Shown piece after piece: positions 26,455 through 33,989 of a DNA stretch of 64,000 nucleotides; position 1 is the first letter of the stretch; each line of letters begins with the position of its first letter. Source of the DNA: Planctomycetota bacterium (GTDB lineage: Bacteria; Planctomycetota; UBA1135; GCA-002686595); contig JACRIN010000051.1 in assembly GCA_016220085.1 (NCBI GenBank), positions 1-64,000 of the forward strand, in the 5' to 3' direction. The position numbers and the translations under genes are program-made. The notes below the pieces were generated by a model. It searched no databases. It was given only the letters and a program-made list of their open reading frames with translations, and had not been told where the DNA came from.

Positions 26455-29160
26455 CTAGAGCGCCCGCAAGCTGGTCGCGAGCGCGTGCGCGGCGCGACCG
26501 ATCGGCGCGGTGTCGACCTCGACGAGTTGGTTGGGCGCGACCCAGTCGAGCAGATGCAGGTGACCGCTCAGCCCGTCGTCGGTCGCGCTGAGCACGCCGC
26601 CGCCGAGTCCCGGCAGGTCGATCGATTGGACCGCGGTCGCGCCGAACGGAATCGGCAACACGCCGTCGCTGCCCGCCGCGAGGTTGCCGGTTTCGGGCTG
26701 CACGGTGAACGAGATCAGCGTCGACGCTTCCGAGTCGAGCACGCGGAACGAGTCGCCGCCGGATGGACCGGGCTGTGTGTCGCCGACGATGCGAGTCGGC
26801 GCGGTACCGGCGGCGTAGCTCGCTCCGCTCGACACCAGCGCGCCGTCGATCGGATCGATCGCGTACTGCACGATCCGCGCCGACGCGGCATCGAGCACGT
26901 ACGCGAACCGGCCGTCGCGGCTCGGCCAGACGTCGACCGGCTGCGACAGCGACGCCAAGGTGCTCGTCACCAACACGAAGCCGGTCGGCAGGTTGATGCT
27001 GAGCGTCACCACCTTGCCTTCGGTCGGTTGCACGACGAAAGCGAATCGACTCAGCGCATCGAGGCGCACCACGGCGTCGGCAAGCTCGCCAACGATCGTC
27101 GTCGTGCCGCCGCCGGGCTCGAGCGCTCCGTTCAGCGGATCGATCGCGAAGTTGGAGACGCCCCACCCCGCATCGATGTAGTAGAGGAAGGCGCCGCCGC
27201 GCGTGACCGCGAGCGCGTTCGGCAGCTGACCCGGCGACAAGAGCTCGGTCTCGATCGGCGTCAACTGGATCGACGGCGAAACGTCGTAGCGGAACGCACT
27301 GAACGACGCGCCGTCGCGATTCGCCGTGTAGACGTACGGGCCGCCGGTGCTCGCCACGATGTCGACCGGATGCGCGCCGGTCGGCAGCGGACCTTGGCTC
27401 GCGACCCCGAGCTCGCCTTGCGCCGGCACCGACGTCTGGAGCGCGAGCACGGTCGAATCCGCGGCACTGGTGACGAACGCGACGTCGCGCGACGTCGCTC
27501 CGGCGCTTCCGACGAGCGGCAGCAGCGCGCCGGGTTGTCGCCGCGTGCGCGTGCGCGCTTCGAGCGACAGCACCGAGCTGAAGTCGTACTCCCGCACTTC
27601 CTCGGCGATCGAGTCGAGCACGAACAGCCGCAGCGACGGCGAGAGGTGGACTTGATCGGGACGTCCGTCGAGGATCAGTAGCTGGTCCGGGCTCGCCTTG
27701 ATGCTCTGGCCCGTCGTCGTCTGGAACACGCCGATCTCGTCGTTCGACACGTCGGACACCAACAACGACGGCGGCGAGTTCCGTGTGTCGAGATGGATGT
27801 CGGTGAGCTGGCTGCCCCAAGCGACCGTCTGCATGTGGCGGACGCCGGCGCCGCCGGTCGCGAGCTCGAGCGCGGTCGCCAAACGGAAGGTGCTGATCTT
27901 GCCGGAGAGCGTGTGCGAGCCCGAATCGTAGCTCTGCACCACTGCGTCGATCCGGAACCCGCGCGGGGCGTTGGCGAACGCGTTGACGCGGTCGTCGATG
28001 CCGAGCGCGAGCGGCGCGCCGTACTGCGCGGCGCCCGACGAGAGCTCGTACGCCCAGATCGTCGGCGGCGAGGCTCCCGCGAGCACCATGTGATCCGCAT
28101 CGATCATGGTCGCCGCCGTCGGGGCGAACGGACCGTCGGCGGTATCCGGGCAACAGAGCGAGCCGTCCGGCTGGATGGACCAGCGCGTGACCGTCAAGTC
28201 AGACGCGCAGACGAGGTACTGACCGTCGGGCGACGTCACCATCTGCCAGACGGCGCCGAACGTGCCGAGGTCGACCGGCGACGAGAGCAGGTTCTGCGTC
28301 GCGTCGTACGCCATGCGATAGACGTGCCCGTTCGTCGCCGACGTGTAGACGAAGCGCGTGTCGCGCGACTGCACGCTCGCGAGCACATTCCCGCCGAGCA
28401 GGTACTCGGCGTCGGTCGGCATCAGACCGCCGTCGTCCTCGAGGTAGAGATCGAGCGTCTGATCGCCGAGGCTCGGCACGAGCAGCGCTCGCTCGCCAAG
28501 CGCGGGCAGCACGTCGAAGTCGAGCGTCGTCGTGGTGCTCCCGAACGGATTCGTCGCCGTGACGACGAACTGGAACTGTCCGATCGCGCCGTTCCACGCG
28601 CCGCTGATATCGCCGAAGACAGGGTCCAGATGGACGCCGGTCGGCAACGGAGGCGAGCACGAGTACAACTCGATCGCGCCCGTGACCTGCGGCACGAGCG
28701 CCGGCAGCGGCGCGTGCTGGAACGTCTGAATCGAGCTCGGCGTGTACGAGAGTGCGCTCGGCGGAGTCGACGGCAGGATCTCGATGTCGATGCTGCGCGT
28801 CGCGGTGTCTTGCGGCCCGAACGTCGCGGTGACGACGAAGGTCGACTTCGGCGTCACGCTCTCCGGCGCGCCGGAGATCGTGCCGTTCACGGCGTCGAGC
28901 GTCAGTCCCGCGGGTAGCGCCGGCGCGACCGAGAAGCTCTGCGCCGGCTTCTTCGTCGTCGCGACGTTCGGCGTGATCGCCAGCGTCGCCCAGAGCTGCA
29001 TGTCGGTCGACGTGTAGGTCAGACCGGGCTGCACGACGCCGCCACCCGACGACGACGAGCCGGAGCACGAGAAGAGATCCTCGATGAAGCACCCAGGCGC
29101 GAGGACGAGCGTCATCGCGATCAGGCCTTCACGGACGCGGCGAGCGAGCTTCGATTGCAT
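26455..29160 (-). CDS. Lipoprotein with putative Ig domains and lactonase-type beta-propeller
   Basis: A 901-residue exported protein. The N-terminus has a basic start, a hydrophobic stretch and a plausible lipobox ending LAPGC, followed by a Ser/Gly-rich tether. Two putative Ig (He_PIG-type) domains follow: LPAGLTLDAVNGTISGAPES and LPTGVHLDPVFGDISGAW. The rest is a WD-like propeller resembling 7-bladed lactonase-family propellers, with blades such as YVYTANRDGASFSAFRYDV, FLYYIDAGWGVSNFAIDPLN and FAYVLDAASARIVQYAIDPI. No lactonase active site is evident. An internal ATG at 29115 could be the real start, leaving a shorter signal. Confidence 0.8.
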   Translation of the reverse strand: MQSKLARRVREGLIAMTLVLAPGCFIEDLFSCSGSSSSGGGVVQPGLTYTSTDMQLWATLAITPNVATTKKPAQSFSVAPALPAGLTLDAVNGTISGAPESVTPKSTFVVTATFGPQDTATRSIDIEILPSTPPSALSYTPSSIQTFQHAPLPALVPQVTGAIELYSCSPPLPTGVHLDPVFGDISGAWNGAIGQFQFVVTATNPFGSTTTTLDFDVLPALGERALLVPSLGDQTLDLYLEDDGGLMPTDAEYLLGGNVLASVQSRDTRFVYTSATNGHVYRMAYDATQNLLSSPVDLGTFGAVWQMVTSPDGQYLVCASDLTVTRWSIQPDGSLCCPDTADGPFAPTAATMIDADHMVLAGASPPTIWAYELSSGAAQYGAPLALGIDDRVNAFANAPRGFRIDAVVQSYDSGSHTLSGKISTFRLATALELATGGAGVRHMQTVAWGSQLTDIHLDTRNSPPSLLVSDVSNDEIGVFQTTTGQSIKASPDQLLILDGRPDQVHLSPSLRLFVLDSIAEEVREYDFSSVLSLEARTRTRRQPGALLPLVGSAGATSRDVAFVTSAADSTVLALQTSVPAQGELGVASQGPLPTGAHPVDIVASTGGPYVYTANRDGASFSAFRYDVSPSIQLTPIETELLSPGQLPNALAVTRGGAFLYYIDAGWGVSNFAIDPLNGALEPGGGTTTIVGELADAVVRLDALSRFAFVVQPTEGKVVTLSINLPTGFVLVTSTLASLSQPVDVWPSRDGRFAYVLDAASARIVQYAIDPIDGALVSSGASYAAGTAPTRIVGDTQPGPSGGDSFRVLDSEASTLISFTVQPETGNLAAGSDGVLPIPFGATAVQSIDLPGLGGGVLSATDDGLSGHLHLLDWVAPNQLVEVDTAPIGRAAHALATSLRAL

Positions 29161-29641
29161 GGCGTGGACTCCGAGCGGGCACTTCGAACGAGCCTCGAAG
29201 CACGACACCGTGCTCGGAAGCCCGTCCAACGGCCTGGAAGGCGCTCGCCTGGTCCGCGCAACGTGGAATCCGCTCGAAAGCGCGGCGGCCGAAGACGCCG
29301 TCTCCTGCGGTGCGGAGCTGCGTGTCGTCGTCTTCCAGCGCGACTCGACGCGCGGCGTGCTCGTATTCGATCGACCGCCGATGGACGGCAGTCGGACCGG
29401 ATTCCACGAGAGCGGCGTGCTCGCGCTCGCCTACGAGCGGCCCGAGGAGCTGCGCGTCGCGAACTTCCGCGGCGCCGACCTGCGCGGCGGGAATCGGACC
29501 GACGCCAATATCGACCCGATCGGTTGGCACGGCGCCGTACTCGACGCGCCGTACTCGACGCGCGGTACTCGATGCGCCGCACTCGCGCGACCTGCGACGC
29601 TGCGGCGCGATCCTCGACGAGCGTTGACCGCGCGCGGCTAG
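29159..29641 (+). CDS. Questionable hypothetical ORF
   Basis: An open frame of up to 160 residues whose first ~125 codons have normal amino-acid composition and GC-rich third positions (e.g. [19 protein letters not shown] and [12 protein letters not shown]), unlike the Arg-rich shadow frames typical here. Against it, the only ATG overlaps the start codon of the divergent lipoprotein gene, there is no Shine-Dalgarno, and the 3' end is disturbed by a 14-bp tandem repeat. It could be a decayed gene remnant. No family recognised; [10 protein letters not shown] is only weakly pentapeptide-like. Confidence 0.3.
   Translation: MAWTPSGHFERASKHDTVLGSPSNGLEGARLVRATWNPLESAAAEDAVSCGAELRVVVFQRDSTRGVLVFDRPPMDGSRTGFHESGVLALAYERPEELRVANFRGADLRGGNRTDANIDPIGWHGAVLDAPYSTRGTRCAALARPATLRRDPRRALTARG
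29537..29578. repeat. 14-bp tandem repeat, three copies
   Basis: Three head-to-tail units of gtactcgacgcgcc (the second ends in g, the third has t for c at one position), with a degenerate fourth unit to 29592. The unit is not a multiple of three, so copy-number change would shift any reading frame through it. Confidence 0.75.
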
Positions 29642-30852
29642 TGCCCGCTCTTCTTCGCGACCTCGTCGGCGAGCGCGACCGCGTCCTTCGCCATCACCTC
29701 GGCGAGGCGGATCGCGTCTTCACTCGGCTTGCCGTAAGCGTCCTCGAGGTTGACGGTGAGCTTCTGGCCCGCGGGCAGCGGCACCGGCTTCTCCCACGCC
29801 TTCGCGCCGAGGATCGTCTTCAGCATGTGGCCCGGCTGGTACGTGAAGCTCGGCCACATGAAGACCTCGGTCGTGCACCAGCACTCCTTGCACGCGATCG
29901 ACTTGCGCCGAGCGGTCGCCTTCTCGCTGTTCCAGAGCTCCCAGAACGTCTTCTGGCGCAGATTGCCGAGCGGTTCGTGCAGCTCGCACACCGACACGTC
30001 GCCGTTCGAGTAGACGACCGCCGAGAGCACGCCGGCGCGGCACGGGATCACCTGCCGCTTCTCCTCGATCGTGCGCACCTTCGCGTGCTGGAGCATCGGC
30101 TCGACGATGCCGCCGTAGCGACCTTCCTCGCGCGTGGCCCACAAGCCGCGGATGTACTCGTAGAGCTCCTGGTACGCCTTCAAGCTCGGACCGCCGAGCG
30201 AGTGGTTCTTCGGATCGCCGCGCATGATCGCCAGGTTGTGGTGATCCATCTTCGGGCAGCGATCGAACAGGAACGTCGTCAGACGCTTGATCTCGTCCAT
30301 GTTGACGTCGGTCGCCGTCGAGATCGCGTGGATGCGCAGGCGCTTGTCCTTCTCCTGTAGCTTCGCGAGAGCGTCGTAGCTCTCCATCGCCTTCTTGAAC
30401 GAGTTGGGCGACCCGCGGAACTTGTCGTGGAACTCGCCGAGGCCGTCGAGCGACATCTCGACGGCGAAGAGTTCGAGCTCGGGCTCTTCGAGGACCTGCG
30501 TGATCGCGTCGATCATCTTGTCCTTGAAGTAGCTGTTCGTCGGCACGTAGATCTGACGCGTCTTGTTGTGCCGGATGAAGTGGCGGACGATCTCCGCGAA
30601 CTCCTTGCGCAGGAACGGCTCGCCGCCGGAGAGGTTGAGGTTCTCGATCCGGCCGAGCGACAGGCTCAGCGCGAAGAGCTCTTCCTTGGTCAGGTCGTCC
30701 TTGCGGTTCAGGTTCGACCAGTAGAAGCAGTGCTCGCAGCGCTGATTGCAGATCGAGTTGATGAAGAGGATCAGGAACGGAGGGCTCGGGAGCTCCTCGT
30801 AGTTCTGGGCCGTGATCCGAGCGTGGCGGACGATGCGTTCGAGCGCGTTCAT
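29638..30852 (-). CDS. Radical SAM protein with SPASM-like C-terminus
   Basis: A 404-residue cytosolic iron-sulfur enzyme. The radical SAM cluster motif is CNQRCEHCF near residue 35, followed by the SAM-binding [14 protein letters not shown]. The C-terminal part has the SPASM-type arrangement: [20 protein letters not shown], then [13 protein letters not shown] and CKECWC, so auxiliary clusters are likely. Such proteins modify peptides or small molecules; the substrate cannot be read here. It lies between two secreted-protein genes, with no obvious precursor peptide nearby. The ATG at 30852 (MNALERIV) is preferred to one 18 codons upstream, whose extra residues are Arg/Pro-rich. Confidence 0.88.
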   Translation of the reverse strand: MNALERIVRHARITAQNYEELPSPPFLILFINSICNQRCEHCFYWSNLNRKDDLTKEELFALSLSLGRIENLNLSGGEPFLRKEFAEIVRHFIRHNKTRQIYVPTNSYFKDKMIDAITQVLEEPELELFAVEMSLDGLGEFHDKFRGSPNSFKKAMESYDALAKLQEKDKRLRIHAISTATDVNMDEIKRLTTFLFDRCPKMDHHNLAIMRGDPKNHSLGGPSLKAYQELYEYIRGLWATREEGRYGGIVEPMLQHAKVRTIEEKRQVIPCRAGVLSAVVYSNGDVSVCELHEPLGNLRQKTFWELWNSEKATARRKSIACKECWCTTEVFMWPSFTYQPGHMLKTILGAKAWEKPVPLPAGQKLTVNLEDAYGKPSEDAIRLAEVMAKDAVALADEVAKKSGH

Positions 30853-30966
30853 GCGAGTTGGGGGCGCGAAAGGGTACTGCGCGGCTCTAGATCGACCCCG
30901 CGACACGGCCGACCCAAGCTCGAGCGCGCTGTCGGAACCGATTGCAAGACGACGGGTTAGGGCAGT

Positions 30967-30986
30967 CTACCGTCGGCGGTAGTTTT
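30967..30986 (+). terminator. Hairpin with T4 in the divergent gap
   Basis: CTACCG-tcgg-CGGTAG is followed by TTTT, a small textbook terminator on the plus strand. No plus-strand gene ends here, so it may stop antisense transcription from the radical SAM side, act in the leader of the beta-helix gene, or be chance. Confidence 0.35.
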
Positions 30987-31135
30987 GCGAGTTCCCGGCC
31001 GGAGCCTCCGCATGCCGCTCGCCCGACTCCCACCAACAGGGGAATCGGTCCGGCGTGACGCACGCGATTGCCTGAACCGATTGGACACGGACGCGCGTTA
31101 GGTTCGGTGACTCCCACCCGCCCAAGGAGGCACCC

Positions 31136-33880
31136 ATGTCGATTCGGTCTCTCCGCGTCGTGTCGATCGTCCTCGCTGCTGCACCGTTCGCCGTCGCCGG
31201 AGGGGTAGGCAACGTCAGCCGTTCCCCCGTCGTCGTCCACGCCGATTTGCAAGCCGCGATCGACGCGGCGGCGGATGGCGACGTGCTCGTGGCGCACGGC
31301 GGCAACTACTCGGGCTTCACGATCGACAACCGCTCGCTCGCGATCTTCGCGGTGCCCGGCGAGACCGTGCACGTGCAAGGCAAGGTCGAGATCAAGAACC
31401 TGCCGAGCTCGAAGCGCGTCGTGCTCTCCGACCTCGACATCGACGAGACGATCGCGTCCGGGCTCGACGGCACGCACGCGCTCTACGTCTCGAACTGCAC
31501 AGGCTCGGTCTGGATCCAAAGCTGCACGCTGACCGGCGCGGACGGCGTGGATACCGGGACGTCTCCCGACGGCGGCTTCGGCGGCGCGGGCGTCGAGCTC
31601 CTGAACGCGACCTCGGTCGTCCTCGTCTCGTCGACGCTCGAAGGCGGCGCCGGCGGAGACATCGGGACGACGTCTTGCTTCCCGGCGTGCTGGCTCCCGG
31701 GCGAGGGCGGCGCCGGACTGTGGCTCCGAGGCTCGTCGCGCGCGGCCCTCTACGACTGCGATGCGCTCGGCGGGCACGGCGGCAACGGCGGCTACCAAGC
31801 GTCGCAAGGCGGCCACGGCATCTCGAACACGGCGAGCAGCGGCTCGCTCTTCGCGTCCAACACGAGCGCATCCGGCGGCGACGGCGGCGCTTCGGTCGCG
31901 TGGCAGAACGGCGACGGCGGGGACGGCCTCCGCACGCCGGCCTCGCCGACGGTCTCGACGCTGCTCGGTTCGAGCTTCACGCCGGGCGTCGCGGGTACCG
32001 GCTCCGCGTCGAATCCAGGCTCGGACGGCGTGCCTGTGTTCGGCGCCGCGCTCCAACTCGCGCCGTCGGCGCGCAGGTTCTCGACCGAGCACGTCGCGCG
32101 CGCCGCGAGCAGCATCTCGGCGTCGCTCGGAGGCGAAGCCGGCGACCGCTACTTCGCACCCAAGTCGACGACCACGGCTTGGCTGTCGAAGCTCGCGACG
32201 AACGGCGTGTGGACGATCCGCTATCCCGCGGTCATGCCGACGACTCCGCTCGCGATCCTCCCGTTCGACGGATCGGTCGTCGTGAACTGGAACACGCCGC
32301 AGGTGCCGATCGGCGCGCAGACCGCGCTGTGCTTCAGCCAAGGCTACGTGTTGCCCCCGAGCGGCGGCGCGGTGCTCGCGAGTCCCGCGTGCACGCTGTT
32401 GCTCGACGTCGACGCGCTGCCCGACTGCGACGCGAACGGCGTCTTCGACGTGCTCGACGTCGTCGAAGGCGCGAGCGACGCGAACCACGACTTCGTGCTC
32501 GACTCGTGCCAGCAGACCTGGTTCGTCGACGACAGCGCGCCCCCGGGAGGGGATGGAAGCGTGCTCGCCCCGTTCGACACGCTCGCCGGCGCGTTCACGG
32601 TCGCGACGAGCGGCAACACGATCGTCTTACGCGACGGCACATACGTCGGTCCGTCGAATCGAGAGCTGTCGTTCGGTTCGCGCGCGCTCACGGTGCGGAG
32701 CGAGAACGGCGCGGGACAGTGCACGATCGACTGCCAGTCGGCCGGCCGAGCGTTCTTGGGTGTCGGGAACGGTGCATCGACGCTCGAGGGGCTGCACATC
32801 CTCGACGGCAGAGCCACCGACTCCGTCGGCGGAGGCGCGGTTGCAGGCACGGGTTCGGGGCTCGTGAGGATACGCGATTGCGTATTCGAGCGTTGTCGAT
32901 CGACGTCGTTCGGTGGTGCGCTCACGCTTCGCGCGCCGACGATCACCAACTGCACGTTCATCGATTGCTCGGCCTCGTCGCTCGGTAGTGGCGGAGCCCT
33001 GTTCTCGCTGAGCTCTGCGACAGAGCACCTGATCGTCGCCGATTGTGATTTCGTCGGCTCCGCGATCGCCACCCGGTTCGGCGCGGCGATTTGGTGCGAC
33101 GGCGACGCGCTGGTCACGCGCTGCGACTTCGCCGGCGGACTCTCGTCACTCGGAGGCGCTACTACGTTTCGTCCCACGCAGTTCCTCGACGTTTCGCACT
33201 GCAGGTTCGCCGGAAACCTCGACGACCTCGGCTACGGCGGTGCCATGTACGTCGAGTCCGGCAGCTCGACGCCTAGCGTGCGGATCGACGACTGCCTGTT
33301 CATCGGCAACGAGGCAAACGAGGGCGGCGCTCTCTGGTTGGACGCAGGGACGTGCTCCGTGACCAATTCGACGTTCGTCGGCAATCGAGCGACCATGCTC
33401 TTCGGTGGAGCAGCGAGCTTCCAGTCGGGCTCGAGCTCCGTGCGCAACTGCATCTTCTGGAACAACACGGCTCCGACCGGTTCTCAGCTCGCAGTTCTCG
33501 GCGGGTCGCTCGATGTCGCGTACTGCGACGTACTCGGGGGTGCGACGCAGGTGCACGTGGGCGGAGCTGCGAGTTCACAGTGGCTCGCGGGCAATCTCGA
33601 TGTCGATCCCGAGTTCGTCGACGCCGACGGGGCAGACAACGATCCGCTGACCTTCGGCGACAACGTCTATCGCTTGAAGCCGGCGTCGCCGTGCGTCGAC
33701 GCGGGCGACGCGCTAAACGTCCCCTCCGACTTCACCGACATCGACGGCGACCTCGACTTCGACGAGCCCGTACCGCTCGACCTCAACCTCAAGCCGCGCT
33801 TCGCCGACCTCCCGAGCATCCCCGACACCGGCGTCGGCTACCCGCCGATCGACCTCGGCTGCTACGAGCGGCAGAACTAG
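31136..33880 (+). CDS. Secreted double beta-helix protein, paralogue 1
   Basis: A 914-residue exported protein. AAGGAGG five bases before the ATG and a signal peptide (VVSIVLAAAPFAVAGG) define the start. The N-terminal half opens with DLQAAIDAAADGDVLVAHGG, the usual cap of right-handed parallel beta-helix proteins, and contains Gly-rich turns (GGHGGNGG). A linker with dockerin-like Asp/Asn loops (CDANGVFDVLDVVEGASDAN) follows. The second half starts with a new cap (WFVDDSAPPGGDGSVLAPFDT) and a second helix. The end, DIDGDLDFDEP...YPPIDLGCYERQ, is shared with the next gene. Such proteins are cell-surface adhesins or polysaccharide-binding proteins; no catalytic motif is visible. Confidence 0.85.
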   Translation: MSIRSLRVVSIVLAAAPFAVAGGVGNVSRSPVVVHADLQAAIDAAADGDVLVAHGGNYSGFTIDNRSLAIFAVPGETVHVQGKVEIKNLPSSKRVVLSDLDIDETIASGLDGTHALYVSNCTGSVWIQSCTLTGADGVDTGTSPDGGFGGAGVELLNATSVVLVSSTLEGGAGGDIGTTSCFPACWLPGEGGAGLWLRGSSRAALYDCDALGGHGGNGGYQASQGGHGISNTASSGSLFASNTSASGGDGGASVAWQNGDGGDGLRTPASPTVSTLLGSSFTPGVAGTGSASNPGSDGVPVFGAALQLAPSARRFSTEHVARAASSISASLGGEAGDRYFAPKSTTTAWLSKLATNGVWTIRYPAVMPTTPLAILPFDGSVVVNWNTPQVPIGAQTALCFSQGYVLPPSGGAVLASPACTLLLDVDALPDCDANGVFDVLDVVEGASDANHDFVLDSCQQTWFVDDSAPPGGDGSVLAPFDTLAGAFTVATSGNTIVLRDGTYVGPSNRELSFGSRALTVRSENGAGQCTIDCQSAGRAFLGVGNGASTLEGLHILDGRATDSVGGGAVAGTGSGLVRIRDCVFERCRSTSFGGALTLRAPTITNCTFIDCSASSLGSGGALFSLSSATEHLIVADCDFVGSAIATRFGAAIWCDGDALVTRCDFAGGLSSLGGATTFRPTQFLDVSHCRFAGNLDDLGYGGAMYVESGSSTPSVRIDDCLFIGNEANEGGALWLDAGTCSVTNSTFVGNRATMLFGGAASFQSGSSSVRNCIFWNNTAPTGSQLAVLGGSLDVAYCDVLGGATQVHVGGAASSQWLAGNLDVDPEFVDADGADNDPLTFGDNVYRLKPASPCVDAGDALNVPSDFTDIDGDLDFDEPVPLDLNLKPRFADLPSIPDTGVGYPPIDLGCYERQN

Positions 33881-33916
33881 CCTTCGAGTGCGCGTAGTTG
33901 CGTAGCGCGTGACTCC

Positions 33917-33952
33917 GCGGCCGAGAATGTGCTGAACCACTTCCTCGGCCGC
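33917..33952 (+). terminator. Hairpin between the two beta-helix genes
   Basis: A 9-bp perfect stem (gcggccgag/ctcggccgc) with an 18-nt loop lies 36 bases after the first gene's stop. No T tract follows, but placement fits a terminator or a processing site separating the paralogues. Confidence 0.45.
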
Positions 33953-33989
33953 CGGCGCTACGCTTGCACAGCGAAATGCGAGGTCTCGA

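Noticed and set aside
29440-29500. Pentapeptide-repeat protein
   Set aside because: Only two weak units ([10 protein letters not shown]) are present, too few to support the fold.
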